64,000 nucleotides of DNA from the NCBI RefSeq assembly GCF_902506495.1, contig NZ_LR733265.1, positions 622,098-686,097 of the forward strand, written 5' to 3'. Origin of the DNA: Pseudomonas sp. 8O. Lineage in GTDB: Bacteria; Pseudomonadota; Gammaproteobacteria; Pseudomonadales; Pseudomonadaceae. The notes beneath the pieces are model-generated. The model saw nothing but the letters and a program-made list of their open reading frames with translations, did no database searches and was not told the DNA's origin. This document shows, in pieces, positions 18,542 through 28,435 of the stretch (position 1 is the stretch's first letter; each line of letters starts with the position of its first letter). A program made the position numbers and the translations under genes.

Positions 18542-21070
18542 GTGTTCAAGAAAATCATCTTCCAGTTGCACTGGTTCTTTGGCATCAGCGCCGGCCTGGT
18601 GCTGGCCGTCATGGGCATCACCGGTGCTCTCTATAGCTTCGAGGGCGAGATAACCCGGGCGCTCAACGCCGAGCGCTGGCAGATCGAGCCCAGCGCACAG
18701 GGGCATCTCCCGCCCGGCGAGCTGGCGGCGAAGATCGAGGCCGCTACCGCTGATCGCGTCACCGGGCTGTGGGTCGATAGTCGCCATGACGGGCCGGGCA
18801 TGGCCTTTCTCGCTCCGCCACCAGGCGAGCGGCGTGGGCCGCGCATCGTGTTCGACCCCTACACTGGTGAAGTCCTGGCCGAGCCCGTTGGCCAGGACTT
18901 CTTCCACCTGATGCTGATGCTGCACCGTTTCCTGTCCATGGGCGAAGTGGGCAAGCAGATCACCGCTGCCAGTACGATTGCGCTGATGTTCTTCTGCCTG
19001 TCAGGCCTGTACCTGCGCTGGCCGCGCAAGGCCTTGAGCTGGCGCACCTGGCTGACCATGGACTGGAGGAAGAAAGGTCGCAGCTTCAACTGGGACCTGC
19101 ACGCCGTTGCGGGCACCTGGGCGCTGCTGTTCTACCTCTGCGCCGGTCTCACCGGTCTCTACTGGTCCTATGACTGGTACCGCGAAGGGCTGACACGCAT
19201 GCTTTCCGATGCCCCGCCTGAGCAACGCGGCGAGCGTGGCCGTGGCGGCCGCCAGGCGCCCAGTGGCCCCGCGCCGGAAGTCGACTACGATGCCGTGTGG
19301 CAGAGCATCCAGCAGACTGCCGGGCCCAAGATGGTTGCCTGGAACCTGCGCCTGCCGCCGGTGGCCGGGCAGCCGGCGACGGTTTTCTACATGCTCGATG
19401 GTGCCGAGCATGTGCGTGCCTTCAACCAGTTCCAGATCGATCCGAAAAGCGGCGAAGTCAGCCGCCATGAACGCTACGCCGACAAGAGCTTCAAGGCGCA
19501 GCTGCTGGCCAGCATCTACGCGCTGCACGTTGGCGAGTACTTCGGCATGCCGGGGCGCGTTCTGATGATGCTGGCCACCGGGGCCATGCCGCTGTTCTTC
19601 ATTACCGGTTGGCTGCTGTATCTGGATCGCCGGCGCAAGAAGCGCGCGGCGCTGGCGGCACGCTCTGCGTTGAAGGGCGACGATGCCGGTGACGGTTGGC
19701 TGGTCGGCTTCGCCAGCCAGAGCGGCTTCGCCGAACAGTTGGCCTGGCAGAGCGCCGGGCAGTTGCAGGCCGCCGGCATCCCGGTTCGGGTCGAGCCGCT
19801 GTCGCGCGTCGATGCCGACAGCCTGCGTCAGGCGCAGAAGGCGCTGTTCGTGGTCAGCACCTTTGGCGACGGCGAGGCGCCGGATGCCGCGCAGGGCTTC
19901 GAGCGCAAGGTGCTGGGCGGCTCGCTGCCACTCGAACAACTGAGTTATGCCGTGCTGGCGCTGGGTGACCGGCAGTATCAGCACTTCTGCGGCTTTGCCC
20001 GGCGTATCAACGACTGGCTGGGCTTGCAGGGCGCGCAGCGGCTGTTCGACAGTATCGAAGTCGATGGCGCTGACCCGGCCGCGCTGCAGCGCTGGCAACA
20101 GCAGTTGAGCGAGCTGACCGGCGCCGCGCCGATTCGCTTCGAACAACTGCCCTGGCAGCACTGGACGCTGGCCGAACGGCGCCTGCTCAACCCGTGCAGC
20201 CAGGGTGCACCGGTGTTCTTCATTGGCCTGACGCCGCCGGCGCAGAGCACGTGGCAGGCCGGCGATATCCTGGAAATTCGCCCACGGCATGCGCCTGCGC
20301 GGGTGCAGGCCTGGCTGCAGCACTCCGGTTTCGACGGCCTTGAGCCGGTGACGCTCGATGGGCAGATGACGAGGCTGGGTGAAGCCCTGGCCGAACGCCA
20401 GTTGCCGGACAGCTTCGCTCATCTGGTTGGCCTGCATGCCCAGGCGCTGGTCGATGCACTGGTGCCGCTGGGTACGCGTGAATACTCCATCGCCTCGGTG
20501 GCGGCCGATGGCGTGCTGCAGTTGATCGTGCGCCAGGCGGTGCAGGCTGATGGCAGTCTCGGCCTGGGGTCTGGCTGGTTGACCGAGTACCTGCCCGAAG
20601 GGGGGCAGCTACTGGCGCGGGTGCGGCGCAACAGCGGCTTCCACCTGCCGGACGACAATCGTCCGCTGGTGCTGATCGGCAATGGCACCGGCCTGGCCGG
20701 ACTGCGTTCGCTGCTGCGGGCACGTGCGCTGGCGGGGCAGGGGCGCAACTGGCTGCTGTTCGGCGAGCGCAACCGCGCCTGCGATTTCTTCTGTGGTGAC
20801 GAGCTGCAGACGGCGCTGGCCGCAGGCGAGCTGCAGCATCTGGATCTGGTGTTCTCCCGCGATCAGGCGCACAAGCGCTACGTGCAGGATCTGTTGCGCG
20901 AGCAACACGAGCGCCTGCGTGCCTGGCTGGACGAAGGGGCTGCCCTTTACATATGCGGCAGCCTGCAGGGCATGGCCGGCGGTGTGGATGCGGCGTTGCG
21001 CGAGTTGCTCGGCGACGAGGCGGTGCAGGCGCTGATCGAGGAAGGTCGCTATCGTCGTGACGTGTACTGA
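18542..21070 (+). CDS. PepSY-TM / flavodoxin / FAD-NADPH reductase fusion (PiuB-like iron reductase)
   Basis: About 842 residues from a GTG start at 18542 ([20 protein letters not shown]); an ATG at 18467 lies inside a Fur-like box. The first about 375 residues are a PepSY-associated membrane domain with four helices and periplasmic loops. After a basic linker ([10 protein letters not shown]) a flavodoxin-like domain begins ([40 protein letters not shown]). The C-terminal part is a CysJ-type FAD/NADPH reductase ([36 protein letters not shown]). It should pass electrons from NADPH across the inner membrane to reduce ferric siderophores. The architecture resembles P. aeruginosa PA4513 from the piu locus. 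The homology assignment is from memory. Confidence 0.85.
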   Translation: MFKKIIFQLHWFFGISAGLVLAVMGITGALYSFEGEITRALNAERWQIEPSAQGHLPPGELAAKIEAATADRVTGLWVDSRHDGPGMAFLAPPPGERRGPRIVFDPYTGEVLAEPVGQDFFHLMLMLHRFLSMGEVGKQITAASTIALMFFCLSGLYLRWPRKALSWRTWLTMDWRKKGRSFNWDLHAVAGTWALLFYLCAGLTGLYWSYDWYREGLTRMLSDAPPEQRGERGRGGRQAPSGPAPEVDYDAVWQSIQQTAGPKMVAWNLRLPPVAGQPATVFYMLDGAEHVRAFNQFQIDPKSGEVSRHERYADKSFKAQLLASIYALHVGEYFGMPGRVLMMLATGAMPLFFITGWLLYLDRRRKKRAALAARSALKGDDAGDGWLVGFASQSGFAEQLAWQSAGQLQAAGIPVRVEPLSRVDADSLRQAQKALFVVSTFGDGEAPDAAQGFERKVLGGSLPLEQLSYAVLALGDRQYQHFCGFARRINDWLGLQGAQRLFDSIEVDGADPAALQRWQQQLSELTGAAPIRFEQLPWQHWTLAERRLLNPCSQGAPVFFIGLTPPAQSTWQAGDILEIRPRHAPARVQAWLQHSGFDGLEPVTLDGQMTRLGEALAERQLPDSFAHLVGLHAQALVDALVPLGTREYSIASVAADGVLQLIVRQAVQADGSLGLGSGWLTEYLPEGGQLLARVRRNSGFHLPDDNRPLVLIGNGTGLAGLRSLLRARALAGQGRNWLLFGERNRACDFFCGDELQTALAAGELQHLDLVFSRDQAHKRYVQDLLREQHERLRAWLDEGAALYICGSLQGMAGGVDAALRELLGDEAVQALIEEGRYRRDVY

Positions 21071-21116
21071 CCCGAGCAAAACGCGCCATGTGGGCCAGGG
21101 TTGCCGAAGTGATTTT

Positions 21117-21138
21117 TATATATGAGAATCATTCGCTT
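21117..21138. promoter_or_regulatory. Fur-box-like sequence before the two-component system
   Basis: TATATATGAGAATCATTCGC lies 24-43 bases before the response-regulator ATG. The core AGAATCATTCGC is identical to one before the piuC-like gene at 32723-32734. Confidence 0.6.
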
Positions 21139-21159
21139 TAATCGTCCTGAGTGACCCAC

Positions 21160-21858
21160 ATGACCGCCAGCCTGGCTCGCATCCTGATCGTCGAGGACGA
21201 TCGCACCCTGGCCGCCCAGCTCGGCGAGCTGCTGCGCGGTCAGGGTTACGCCACCAGCGCCTGTCATCTGGGTGAGGCGGGCCTGGAGACGGCGCTGCGC
21301 GAGTCGCCGGATCTGCTGTTGCTCGACGTGATGCTGCCGGACGTCAATGGCTTTTCCGTGCTGCGGCGCCTGCGCGAGCAACAGCAGACTCCGGTGATCA
21401 TGCTCACCGCATGCGGGGCTGAGGAGGAGCGCATTCGCGGCCTGCGCCATGGTGCCGACGATTACCTGCCCAAGCCTTTCAACATCACCGAACTGCAATT
21501 GCGCATCGACGCCGTGTTGCGCCGCACGCGCCCGCAGGAGAGTGCGCGCGTCGGCCAGGCGCAACAGTTGCAGGTCGACGAACTGCAACTGGACCGCCAC
21601 GCCCAGCAGGCGCGGGTCGCAGGCTGCGACCTGGCGCTGACGCCACTGCAGTTCCGCCTGCTCTGGTTACTGGTCAGCCATCGCGGTGAGGCGCTGAGCA
21701 AACCCTACCTGTACCGCATGGCGCTGGAGCGCGAGTACAGCCAGTACGACCGCAGCCTGGACATGCACGTCAGCCGTATCCGTCGCCGTCTGGGCGAGGC
21801 CGGCCTGGGCGCCGACCGGCTGCAGACCCTGCACGGCCGCGGTTACGCCTTCACATGA
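21160..21858 (+). CDS. OmpR-family response regulator (PfeR-like)
   Basis: A 232-residue OmpR/PhoB-type regulator. The receiver domain has ILIVEDDRTL, the acceptor Asp in LLLDVMLPDVNG, the Thr in IMLTACGAE and the Lys in DYLPKPFNI. The winged-helix C-terminus includes LTPLQFRLLWLLVSHRGEALSK, DRSLDMHVSRIRRRLGE and LHGRGYAFT. The ATG at 21160 is preferred to a GTG at 21151. ATGA overlap with the kinase gene shows coupling. By position it probably activates the downstream TonB receptor when its siderophore is present, as PfeRS does for enterobactin. Confidence 0.9.
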   Translation: MTASLARILIVEDDRTLAAQLGELLRGQGYATSACHLGEAGLETALRESPDLLLLDVMLPDVNGFSVLRRLREQQQTPVIMLTACGAEEERIRGLRHGADDYLPKPFNITELQLRIDAVLRRTRPQESARVGQAQQLQVDELQLDRHAQQARVAGCDLALTPLQFRLLWLLVSHRGEALSKPYLYRMALEREYSQYDRSLDMHVSRIRRRLGEAGLGADRLQTLHGRGYAFT

Positions 21859-23189
21859 ACCGGCGCCTGTTCTGGAAGCTGTGCCTGGTCATCGGTCTGG
21901 GCAGCGTGCTGCTGTTCTGGATCATCGCCCGCGTCGCCTGGCAGACCGAGGAGCGCATGAGCTTCATCGATGCCGAGCACCAGCGCACCCTGCGCCACTA
22001 CGGCGAGCAGGCCGAGGCGATGTACCGCGCTGGCGATCATGAAGCCCTGGCGCGCTGGCTCACTACCCTGCAGCAGCAGGAGCAGACCTGGGCGGCAGTG
22101 GTCGAGTCCGAGGTGCGACCGTTGGCCGGCAGCGTGCTCAACGAGCGCTTCTACGAGGGCTTCGGCCTGGGCCGCGACGTGAGCTGGAAGATTCACCTCT
22201 ACTTCCAGGAAAACCCCATCATGGATCTGCCGTTCGCCGACGGCCGGACCCATTTCCTGATCATCCTGCCGCAGCGCATGCGCCCCGGCCTCAACTGGCA
22301 TTACGCCAAGCTGTTGCTGCAACTGGTGGTGCCACTGGTGTTGATGCTGATCGTCTGCCTCGTGCTCTACCGCCACCTGATGCAGCCGCTCGGTCGTCTG
22401 GAACAGGCCACCCGGCAGTTCAGCGACGGCCGCCTGGACGTGCGCGTGCGCTCGCTGCTGGGCTCGCGCAATGACGAGCTGGCGCGCCTGGCCGAGACCT
22501 TCGACGCCATGGCCGCGCGCACCGGGCAACTGATCATCGATCAGCGTCAGCGCCTGGCGGACATGTCCCACGAGCTGCGCACGCCGCTGACGCGCATCGA
22601 GATGGCGGTGAGCCTGGCCGAGCAAGGCAGCGACCGGGTCGGCCTGCTCGAACGCATCCGCGAGGACTGCGCCGGCATGCGTCGCCTGGTCGAGGACGCC
22701 CTGACCCTGAGCTGGCTGGAAAACGAACGACCCGAGCTGCGCGACGAGAGCCTGGACCTGTCCGAGCTGCTCGACAGCATCCTCGACGATGCGCGCTTCG
22801 AGTACCCGGACCGGCAGATTCTCTGCCAGATGCCCGACAGCGCGCCGCTGCATGGCAGCAGTAATCGGGCGTTGGGCCAGGCCATCGAGAACGTGGTGCG
22901 CAATGCGCTCGACCACACCCCGGCGGGCGGCCAGATCGAGGTCAGCCTGGCCGAGGAGGATGGCGCCTGGCTGCTGCGGGTCGCCGATCAGGGCCCGGGC
23001 GTTGCCGAGCAATGGCTGGAGCGCATCTTCCAGCCGTTCTTTCGCGGCGGCAGCGAGCGCGCCGGTTTCGGCCTCGGCCTGGCGTTGGCACAGCGCCAGG
23101 TCAGCGCCACCGGCGGCAGCATTCGCGCGAGCAATCGCGCCGGTGGCGGTTTGCTCATGGACATCCGCCTGCCGCGCACGGCGATGTAA
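21855..23189 (+). CDS. Sensor histidine kinase (PfeS-like)
   Basis: A 444-residue classical membrane kinase. The first helix is within residues 7-28 (begins KLCLVIGLGSVLLFWIIA), followed by a periplasmic sensor loop of about 120 residues. A second helix is at about 155-172 (LVVPLVLMLIVCLVLY), then a HAMP domain. HisKA is ADMSHELRTPLTRIEM, with the phospho-accepting His near residue 238. ATP-binding motifs are ENVVRNALDHTP (N box), VADQGPGVAEQW (G1) and GFGLGLALAQRQV (G2). The periplasmic loop presumably senses a ferric siderophore or its transport, by analogy with PfeS. The ligand is unknown. Confidence 0.9.
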   Translation: MNRRLFWKLCLVIGLGSVLLFWIIARVAWQTEERMSFIDAEHQRTLRHYGEQAEAMYRAGDHEALARWLTTLQQQEQTWAAVVESEVRPLAGSVLNERFYEGFGLGRDVSWKIHLYFQENPIMDLPFADGRTHFLIILPQRMRPGLNWHYAKLLLQLVVPLVLMLIVCLVLYRHLMQPLGRLEQATRQFSDGRLDVRVRSLLGSRNDELARLAETFDAMAARTGQLIIDQRQRLADMSHELRTPLTRIEMAVSLAEQGSDRVGLLERIREDCAGMRRLVEDALTLSWLENERPELRDESLDLSELLDSILDDARFEYPDRQILCQMPDSAPLHGSSNRALGQAIENVVRNALDHTPAGGQIEVSLAEEDGAWLLRVADQGPGVAEQWLERIFQPFFRGGSERAGFGLGLALAQRQVSATGGSIRASNRAGGGLLMDIRLPRTAM

Positions 23190-23223
23190 CAGTTGTAAAA
23201 GTGATTCCCTGCTCAGGTGCTTG

Positions 23224-23246
23224 TGATGAGAATTCGCAAATGCGAA
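23224..23246. promoter_or_regulatory. Fur-box-like sequence before the TonB-dependent receptor
   Basis: GATGAGAATTCGCAAATGCG lies about 33 bases before the receptor ATG. It is an imperfect Fur-type array (GAGAATTCGC resembles the other boxes) and could also be where the upstream response regulator acts. Confidence 0.45.
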
Positions 23247-23277
23247 ATATTCACATCTTTCCTGGGGAGGATCGATC

Positions 23278-25227
23278 ATGCCGCACTGCCCTTATCGCCT
23301 GAGTCTGCTCGGCGCCATTACCTTTGCCAGTCTGCTCGCCGCGCAGGCGCACGGCGCCGATGCTGCGCTGGAGTTGCAGGCGCAAGAGATCACCGCCGCC
23401 GCCATCGACCGCAACGAGAGCGTCGAGGCCGAGCAACTGCAGCGTTACCAGGCCAGCGACCTGCAGGAAGTGTTCGAGTCCAATCCCGAGGTGTCCGTGG
23501 CCGGCGGCCCCGGCGTGGCACAGAAGCTCTACCTGCGCGGCCTGGAGGACACCCTGCTGAACATCAGCATCGACGGCGCCAGCCAGCCGGGGCAGACCTT
23601 CCACCATACGGGCCGCATCGGCATCGAGCCGGAGCTGCTCAAGCGCGCCGAAGTCCAGGCCGGCACCGGCGATGCGACTGCCGGGCCGGGCGCGCTGGGC
23701 GGCGCGATCCGCTTCGTCACCAAGGACCCGGACGACTTGCTGCGCGATGGCGAGCAGCTCGGTGCGCTGCTCAAGACCGGCTACTTCAGCAATGGCGAGG
23801 GCTACAAGAGCAGCGCCAGTGTGTTCGGCCGTTTCAACCAGAACTGGTCGGCGCTGGCCATGACCACCTACCAGGATCAGAACGACTTTGAAGACGGCAA
23901 CAACGACGACGTGCTGGGTACGGCGGCACGGCAGAAGCTCGGCTTCGCCAAGCTGGTGGGCAAGCTGACTGAGGAGCAGACCCTGCGCCTGAGCTACGAG
24001 AAGCGCATTGATGAAGGCGAGCGCAGCCAGCGCCCGCAGTGGATCCCGAGCAGCTTCAATCGCCTGTATCCGTTGAGCACCGAACGCGAGACCTGGACGC
24101 TCAACTACGCCTGGCAGCCCGTGAACAACGACCTGCTGGATGTCGAGCTGACCACCTATCACACCACCAACGAGCTGGAGCAGGACGGCCGCTTCGGTCT
24201 GTACTTCGGCGATACCCGCAGCACGGGGTTCGACCTGCGCAACACCAGCCGCATTGGCGCGCATCAGCTGACCTATGGCGTCGACTACCGTGATGATCGC
24301 ACCACCCTTGGTCCAGAGGGTGACCGCGAGCTGGATCACGAAGACGGCGAAGTGCTCGGTGTCTACCTGCAGGACCGCTACCAGATCACCTCGCGTCTGC
24401 AGCTCGACGCCGGCCTGCGCTACGAGCGCTACACGCTCGACGACCGCGACAAGCAGACCTTCATCGAGGAAGGCATCAGCCCCAACCTGGGGTTGCGTTA
24501 CCAGCTGACTCCCGAACTGGCTGTTTTCGCCGGCCAGGCGCGGGCGCTGCGCGGGCCGCAGGTGCGTGATGCCTTCAAGCTCGATGTATCCGGCAACGAC
24601 CCGGACCTGAAAGCCGAGAAGGCGCGTACCGACGAGGTCGGCTTCGACTACCGCGACGGTGGCTGGGAGCTGAGCGGCAAGGCCTACGTCACCCGGATCA
24701 AGGATGCCATCGCCGACCCCATCGGCCGGCCCAATCTGTATGAGAACGTCGGTGACCTGAAGAGCAAGGGTGTGCTGCTCAGCACCGCCTACCACTGGCA
24801 GCAGCTCAGCCTGGGTCTGAGCTACCACCGCAATGAGGCGCGTCTGGATGGCGAGCGTCTCAACGTCTACGAATACAACGGCCTGGGCACCAGCCTCGGC
24901 GACACCTGGACCGCTTTCGCCGACTACCGTGCCAGCGACAATCTCAGCCTCGGCTGGCAGGGCCGCTTCGTGCGCGGCATCGACACCCTGCACACCGGCG
25001 TCGGCGATGTCTCCAAACCAGGCTACGGCGTACACGACCTGTATGCCGAATGGCAGGCCGTGCCTGAAAGCCTGACGGTGACCCTGACGCTGAAGAACCT
25101 GCTGGACAAGCAGTACCTGGATCACGCCAGCAACGAGGACTTCGAGCACATTCCGGACTACGAGGGTATCCGTGGCTCCTACGAGCCAGGCCGTGAGCTG
25201 CGTCTGGGGCTGGCATGGCGAATCTGA
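23278..25227 (+). CDS. TonB-dependent outer-membrane siderophore receptor
   Basis: A 649-residue receptor with a signal peptide ending AAQAHGA. The plug domain (about residues 55-165) contains LQEVFESNPEVSVAGGPG and a GALGGAIRFVTKDP terminal plug motif. A 22-strand-type barrel follows with TonB-receptor segments such as LGLRYQLTPELAVFAGQ and LTLKNLLDKQYLDHA. A GGGGAGG ribosome binding site is present. The C-terminus is Ile rather than the usual Phe/Trp, so folding may use a slightly different last strand. No heme-receptor FRAP/NPNL motif is seen. It is in an operon with a FecBCDE-type importer, overlapping the next gene by 13 bases. The siderophore is unknown. Confidence 0.88.
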   Translation: MPHCPYRLSLLGAITFASLLAAQAHGADAALELQAQEITAAAIDRNESVEAEQLQRYQASDLQEVFESNPEVSVAGGPGVAQKLYLRGLEDTLLNISIDGASQPGQTFHHTGRIGIEPELLKRAEVQAGTGDATAGPGALGGAIRFVTKDPDDLLRDGEQLGALLKTGYFSNGEGYKSSASVFGRFNQNWSALAMTTYQDQNDFEDGNNDDVLGTAARQKLGFAKLVGKLTEEQTLRLSYEKRIDEGERSQRPQWIPSSFNRLYPLSTERETWTLNYAWQPVNNDLLDVELTTYHTTNELEQDGRFGLYFGDTRSTGFDLRNTSRIGAHQLTYGVDYRDDRTTLGPEGDRELDHEDGEVLGVYLQDRYQITSRLQLDAGLRYERYTLDDRDKQTFIEEGISPNLGLRYQLTPELAVFAGQARALRGPQVRDAFKLDVSGNDPDLKAEKARTDEVGFDYRDGGWELSGKAYVTRIKDAIADPIGRPNLYENVGDLKSKGVLLSTAYHWQQLSLGLSYHRNEARLDGERLNVYEYNGLGTSLGDTWTAFADYRASDNLSLGWQGRFVRGIDTLHTGVGDVSKPGYGVHDLYAEWQAVPESLTVTLTLKNLLDKQYLDHASNEDFEHIPDYEGIRGSYEPGRELRLGLAWRI

Positions 25228-26330
25228 TGGGGCGAGCAATCGTTGCAGTGATGCTGGGGTTGGCGTTGCTGGCCCCGGTGCAGGCGCAGGTGCTGATCGA
25301 TCTGGCCGGGCGTGAGGTGCAGGTGCCCGAGCGCGTCGAGCGCATCGTGTTGGGCGAGGGCCGTCTGTTGCCGGTGCTGGCCATTCTCGAAGGCGAGCAG
25401 CTGCTGGAGCGCCTGGTGGGCATGCCCGCCGATCTGGCGCTGGTCGATCCCGGCAGCGCGCTGCAATACCAGCAGGCCTTTCCCGAGTTGGCCAAGGTGC
25501 CGCGCATTGGCCAGGGCGCGGCCGATACTTTCAGCCTGGAGCAGGTACTGACGCTGCGCCCTGATCTGGCCATCTTCAGCCTGTCCGGGCATGGCCCGGA
25601 CAGCACGCAGGGCCGGCTGATCGAGCAGCTGCAGCGCGCCGGAGTGGCGGTGCTGTTCGTCGATTTCCGTGAGCAGCCGCTGGTCAATACGCCGCGCAGC
25701 ATGACCCTGCTCGGCCAGGCGCTGGGTCGTGAGGTGCGTGCCGCAGCCTTCAACGCGGCGCACGCCGAGGCATTGGCTGCGGTGCGTGAACGCTTGCCAC
25801 AAGGCGCCGCGCCCAAGGTGTTTCTGCACAGCCGCGCCGGCCTTGGCGAGGGTTGCTGCGAAAGCATGGCGCGCGGCATGTTCGCCGATCTATTGGCCGA
25901 GGCCGGCGGCGACAATATCGCCCGTGAGCGTCTGCCCGGCCATGCCGGCACCCTCAGTCTGGAGCTGCTGCTCAGCCAGCCGCCCGAACTGTACATCGCC
26001 AGCGCCGTGGGCTCGGCCGACAGCCTGGCTGAGGACGCGCCCTATATCGCCCTGGGGCCTGGCGTGACGGCGGATGCGGCGCAGGCCTCGCTCAGGCACC
26101 TGCTCGGACGCGGCGGCCTGCAGCATCTGGGCGCCATACGCGAGGGCAGGGCGTATGCCATCTGGCATGGCTTCTACAACAGCCCGTTCAACGTGGTGGC
26201 TGTGCAGGTGTTCGCCAAGTGGCTGTATCCCGGAGCCTTTGTCGATCTCGATCCGCAGAGCACCCTGGAGCGTTTCTACCGTGAGTTCCAGCCGGTGACG
26301 CTGGACGGCCAGTACTGGATCAGCTTGTGA
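25215..26330 (+). CDS. Periplasmic iron-siderophore binding protein (FecB/BtuF-like)
   Basis: A 371-residue class III periplasmic binding protein with a signal peptide (VIAVMLGLALLAPVQAQ-like, cleavage near AQA). It contains VLIDLAGREVQVPERVERIVLGEGR, typical of iron-chelate binding proteins. Further family segments are EQVLTLRPDLAIFSL, GGDNIARERLPGHAG and YAIWHGFYNSPFN. The start lies inside the end of the receptor gene, indicating coupled translation. It would receive the substrate from the TonB receptor and pass it to the FecCD-type permease. The specific chelate cannot be told from the sequence. Confidence 0.86.
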   Translation: MANLMGRAIVAVMLGLALLAPVQAQVLIDLAGREVQVPERVERIVLGEGRLLPVLAILEGEQLLERLVGMPADLALVDPGSALQYQQAFPELAKVPRIGQGAADTFSLEQVLTLRPDLAIFSLSGHGPDSTQGRLIEQLQRAGVAVLFVDFREQPLVNTPRSMTLLGQALGREVRAAAFNAAHAEALAAVRERLPQGAAPKVFLHSRAGLGEGCCESMARGMFADLLAEAGGDNIARERLPGHAGTLSLELLLSQPPELYIASAVGSADSLAEDAPYIALGPGVTADAAQASLRHLLGRGGLQHLGAIREGRAYAIWHGFYNSPFNVVAVQVFAKWLYPGAFVDLDPQSTLERFYREFQPVTLDGQYWISL

Positions 26331-27373
26331 GTGCGCAGCAGGTGTTGCGCCTCGGTTACCGGCGAACCTTGTTGCGGCGCTGGGCTTGCCTGGGCGTGCT
26401 GGCGGCGTTGCTGCTGGCCAGTTTCATCGCCGATCTGGCCACCGGCCCGGCTGGCCTGAGCTGGTGGGATGTGGCGCGTGGCTTGTTGCAGCCGCAGCAT
26501 CTGGACGCCGCGCAGGCGGTGATCATCCTGGAAATTCGCGTGCCCTACGCACTGATGGCGTTGGTGGTGGGTGCCAGCCTTGGCCTGGCTGGCGCGGAGA
26601 TGCAGACGGCGCTGAACAACCCCCTGGCCAGTCCCTTCACGCTTGGCGTCGGCGCGGCGGCGACGCTCGGTGCTGCGCTGGTGATCCTGCTGCGCCCCAA
26701 TCTGGCTGGGCTCGGCGCCGACCTTCTGCTGCCGCTGGCGGCCTTCGCCTGCGCTTTCATCTCCTGCCTGCTGCTGCTCATGGTGGCGCGGGTGCTGGGG
26801 GAGGCGCTGCATACCCTGGTGCTGTTCGGTATCGCCCTGTTGTTCGGGCTCAATGCGCTGGTCGGGCTGCTGCAGTTTCTCGCCGATGCCGATGCGCTGC
26901 AGCAGATCGTGTTCTGGACCCTCGGCAGCCTGGCGCGTGCCGATCTGCAGCGTGTGGGATTGGTGACTGCGGTGCTTGCCCTGTGCCTGACGCTGGCGCT
27001 GCGTCAGGCCTGGGCGATGACCAGCCTGCGCGGCGGTGAGGAACAGGCGCGTAGCCTGGGCATTCGCGTCGGCCGTCTGCGCACCTTCGTGCTGTTGCGG
27101 GTCAGCCTGCTGACCGGCGTGGCCACGGCATTCGTCGGCGAGGTCGGCTTCATCGGCCTGGTCGGGCCGCACGTGGCGCGCCTGTTGCTGGGCGAGGATC
27201 ACCGCTTCTATCTGCCCGGCAGCGCGCTGGCCGGTGCCTTGCTGCTGTCGCTGGCGTCCCTGACCAGCCGTGCGCTGCTGCCCGGGGTGATCCTGCCGGT
27301 TGGGCTGGTCACTGCCGTGATCGGCGTGCCGCTGTTCATTGGTTTGATCCTGGCGCGGGGGCGTAGCTTATGA
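26327..27373 (+). CDS. Iron-siderophore ABC permease (FecCD family)
   Basis: A 348-residue BtuC/FecCD-type permease with nine or ten transmembrane helices. Family marks include the LASPFTLGVGAAATLGAAL region, an internal EEQARSLGIRVGRLR segment that contacts the ATPase, and VGEVGFIGLVGPHVARLLLG. The GTG start overlaps the preceding stop codon (GTGA), and its own stop overlaps the next ATG. Only one permease gene is present, so the pore should be a homodimer. Confidence 0.9.
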   Translation: MSAQQVLRLGYRRTLLRRWACLGVLAALLLASFIADLATGPAGLSWWDVARGLLQPQHLDAAQAVIILEIRVPYALMALVVGASLGLAGAEMQTALNNPLASPFTLGVGAAATLGAALVILLRPNLAGLGADLLLPLAAFACAFISCLLLLMVARVLGEALHTLVLFGIALLFGLNALVGLLQFLADADALQQIVFWTLGSLARADLQRVGLVTAVLALCLTLALRQAWAMTSLRGGEEQARSLGIRVGRLRTFVLLRVSLLTGVATAFVGEVGFIGLVGPHVARLLLGEDHRFYLPGSALAGALLLSLASLTSRALLPGVILPVGLVTAVIGVPLFIGLILARGRSL

Positions 27374-28167
27374 GCCTGCTGATCGAGGGGCTGGGGCTGA
27401 ACTATGGCGTGCGCAACATCCTGCAGGATCTGACCCTGCCTGCCGTGGAAGCCGGCAGTGTGGTTGGCCTGCTCGGCCCGAACGGCGTCGGCAAATCGTC
27501 GCTGTTGCGCGCCATTGCCGGTTTGCAGGCGTGCCAGGGAAAAGCGCGGTTGGGTGATTCGACGCTGAGCGGCGTGCCGCCCTGGCGCCAGCAGGTGCAG
27601 GTGGCCTACCTGCCGCAGCAATTGCCACAGGCGGTGTCACTGCTGGCTTATGAGAGTTTGCTGGCGGCGGCGCGGGCGCGTTGTCCGCAGCTTGCTTCGC
27701 ACGAGCTGACGGTACGGGTCGAAACGATTCTTCAGCGCCTGGGCATCGAGCATCTGGCCTTGCAGCGCATGGATCGCCTGTCCGGCGGGCAGCGGCAACT
27801 GCTTGGCCTGGCGCAGGCGCTGGTCGGCGAGCCGCAACTGTTGTTGCTCGACGAGCCCACCAGCGCGCTCGATCTGCACTGGCAACTGCGCGTGCTCGAC
27901 TGCGTCGCCGAGCGTTGCCGCACGGAGCGCACCATCGCTCTGGTGGCTTGCCATGACCTCAACCTGGCGCTGCGGTTCTGCAGTCATCTGCTGTTGCTGG
28001 CGCCGGACGGGGCTTACCGTTTCGGCGCTCCCGCCGAGGTGCTGGATGCGCAATGGCTGCGCCGCGCCTACGCCATCGAAGCACGTATCGAACACTGCTC
28101 GCTCGGCCAGCCGCTGGTGCTGGCCGATAGTCCTCTGCTCAAGGAAGTCTCACCTCATGCCCAATAG
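27370..28167 (+). CDS. Iron-siderophore ABC ATPase (FecE family)
   Basis: A 265-residue ABC ATPase. Walker A is GPNGVGKSSLLRAIAG, the signature is RLSGGQRQLLGLAQALV, and Walker B is LLLDEPTSALDLHWQLRVLD. The switch His lies in VACHDLNLALRF, the typical FepC/FecE form. It is coupled to the permease by ATGA overlap and to the following DUF2218 gene by an 11-base overlap. It powers uptake of the ferric chelate. Confidence 0.91.
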   Translation: MSLLIEGLGLNYGVRNILQDLTLPAVEAGSVVGLLGPNGVGKSSLLRAIAGLQACQGKARLGDSTLSGVPPWRQQVQVAYLPQQLPQAVSLLAYESLLAAARARCPQLASHELTVRVETILQRLGIEHLALQRMDRLSGGQRQLLGLAQALVGEPQLLLLDEPTSALDLHWQLRVLDCVAERCRTERTIALVACHDLNLALRFCSHLLLLAPDGAYRFGAPAEVLDAQWLRRAYAIEARIEHCSLGQPLVLADSPLLKEVSPHAQ

Positions 28168-28435
28168 CCATAGCCGTTTTCCCAGCAGCCAGGCGCCGCG
28201 CCTGCTTGGGCGCCTGTGCAAGCATTTTTCGCACAAGATCGAGGCGCGCTGGAGCGAGCGCGAAGGCCAGCTGCGTTTCTCCATTGGCGAGTGCATGCTG
28301 CAGGCCGATGAACAGACGTTGCAGCTGACCTGCACAGCACCGAGTGCGGCCGAACTGGATGAGTTGCAGGAGGTAATCAGGCGCCATTTGCAGGGCTTCG
28401 CCCAGTTGGACGAACTGGTGCTGCAATGGCACTGA
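28157..28435 (+). CDS. DUF2218 family protein (copy 1)
   Basis: A 92-residue cytoplasmic protein. It has the DUF2218 pattern APRLLGRLCKHFSHKIEARW, an acidic middle section and a C-terminal LDELVLQWH. Its ATG lies within the last 11 bases of the ATPase gene, so it is the last member of the iron-transport operon. The family is often found beside siderophore transport genes but has no established activity. A paralogue is encoded at 38133-38423. The shared RLCKHF.HKI motif with conserved His and Cys residues might bind metal; this is speculation. Confidence 0.82.
   Translation: MPNSHSRFPSSQAPRLLGRLCKHFSHKIEARWSEREGQLRFSIGECMLQADEQTLQLTCTAPSAAELDELQEVIRRHLQGFAQLDELVLQWH

Noticed and set aside
19001..25239. 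Long open frames antisense to the flavodoxin reductase and to the first TonB receptor (478 and 662 codons)
   Set aside because: They are shadows of GC-rich coding sequence: composition is rich in Gln, Arg, His and Leu, no domain is recognisable, and the opposite strand has clear families.
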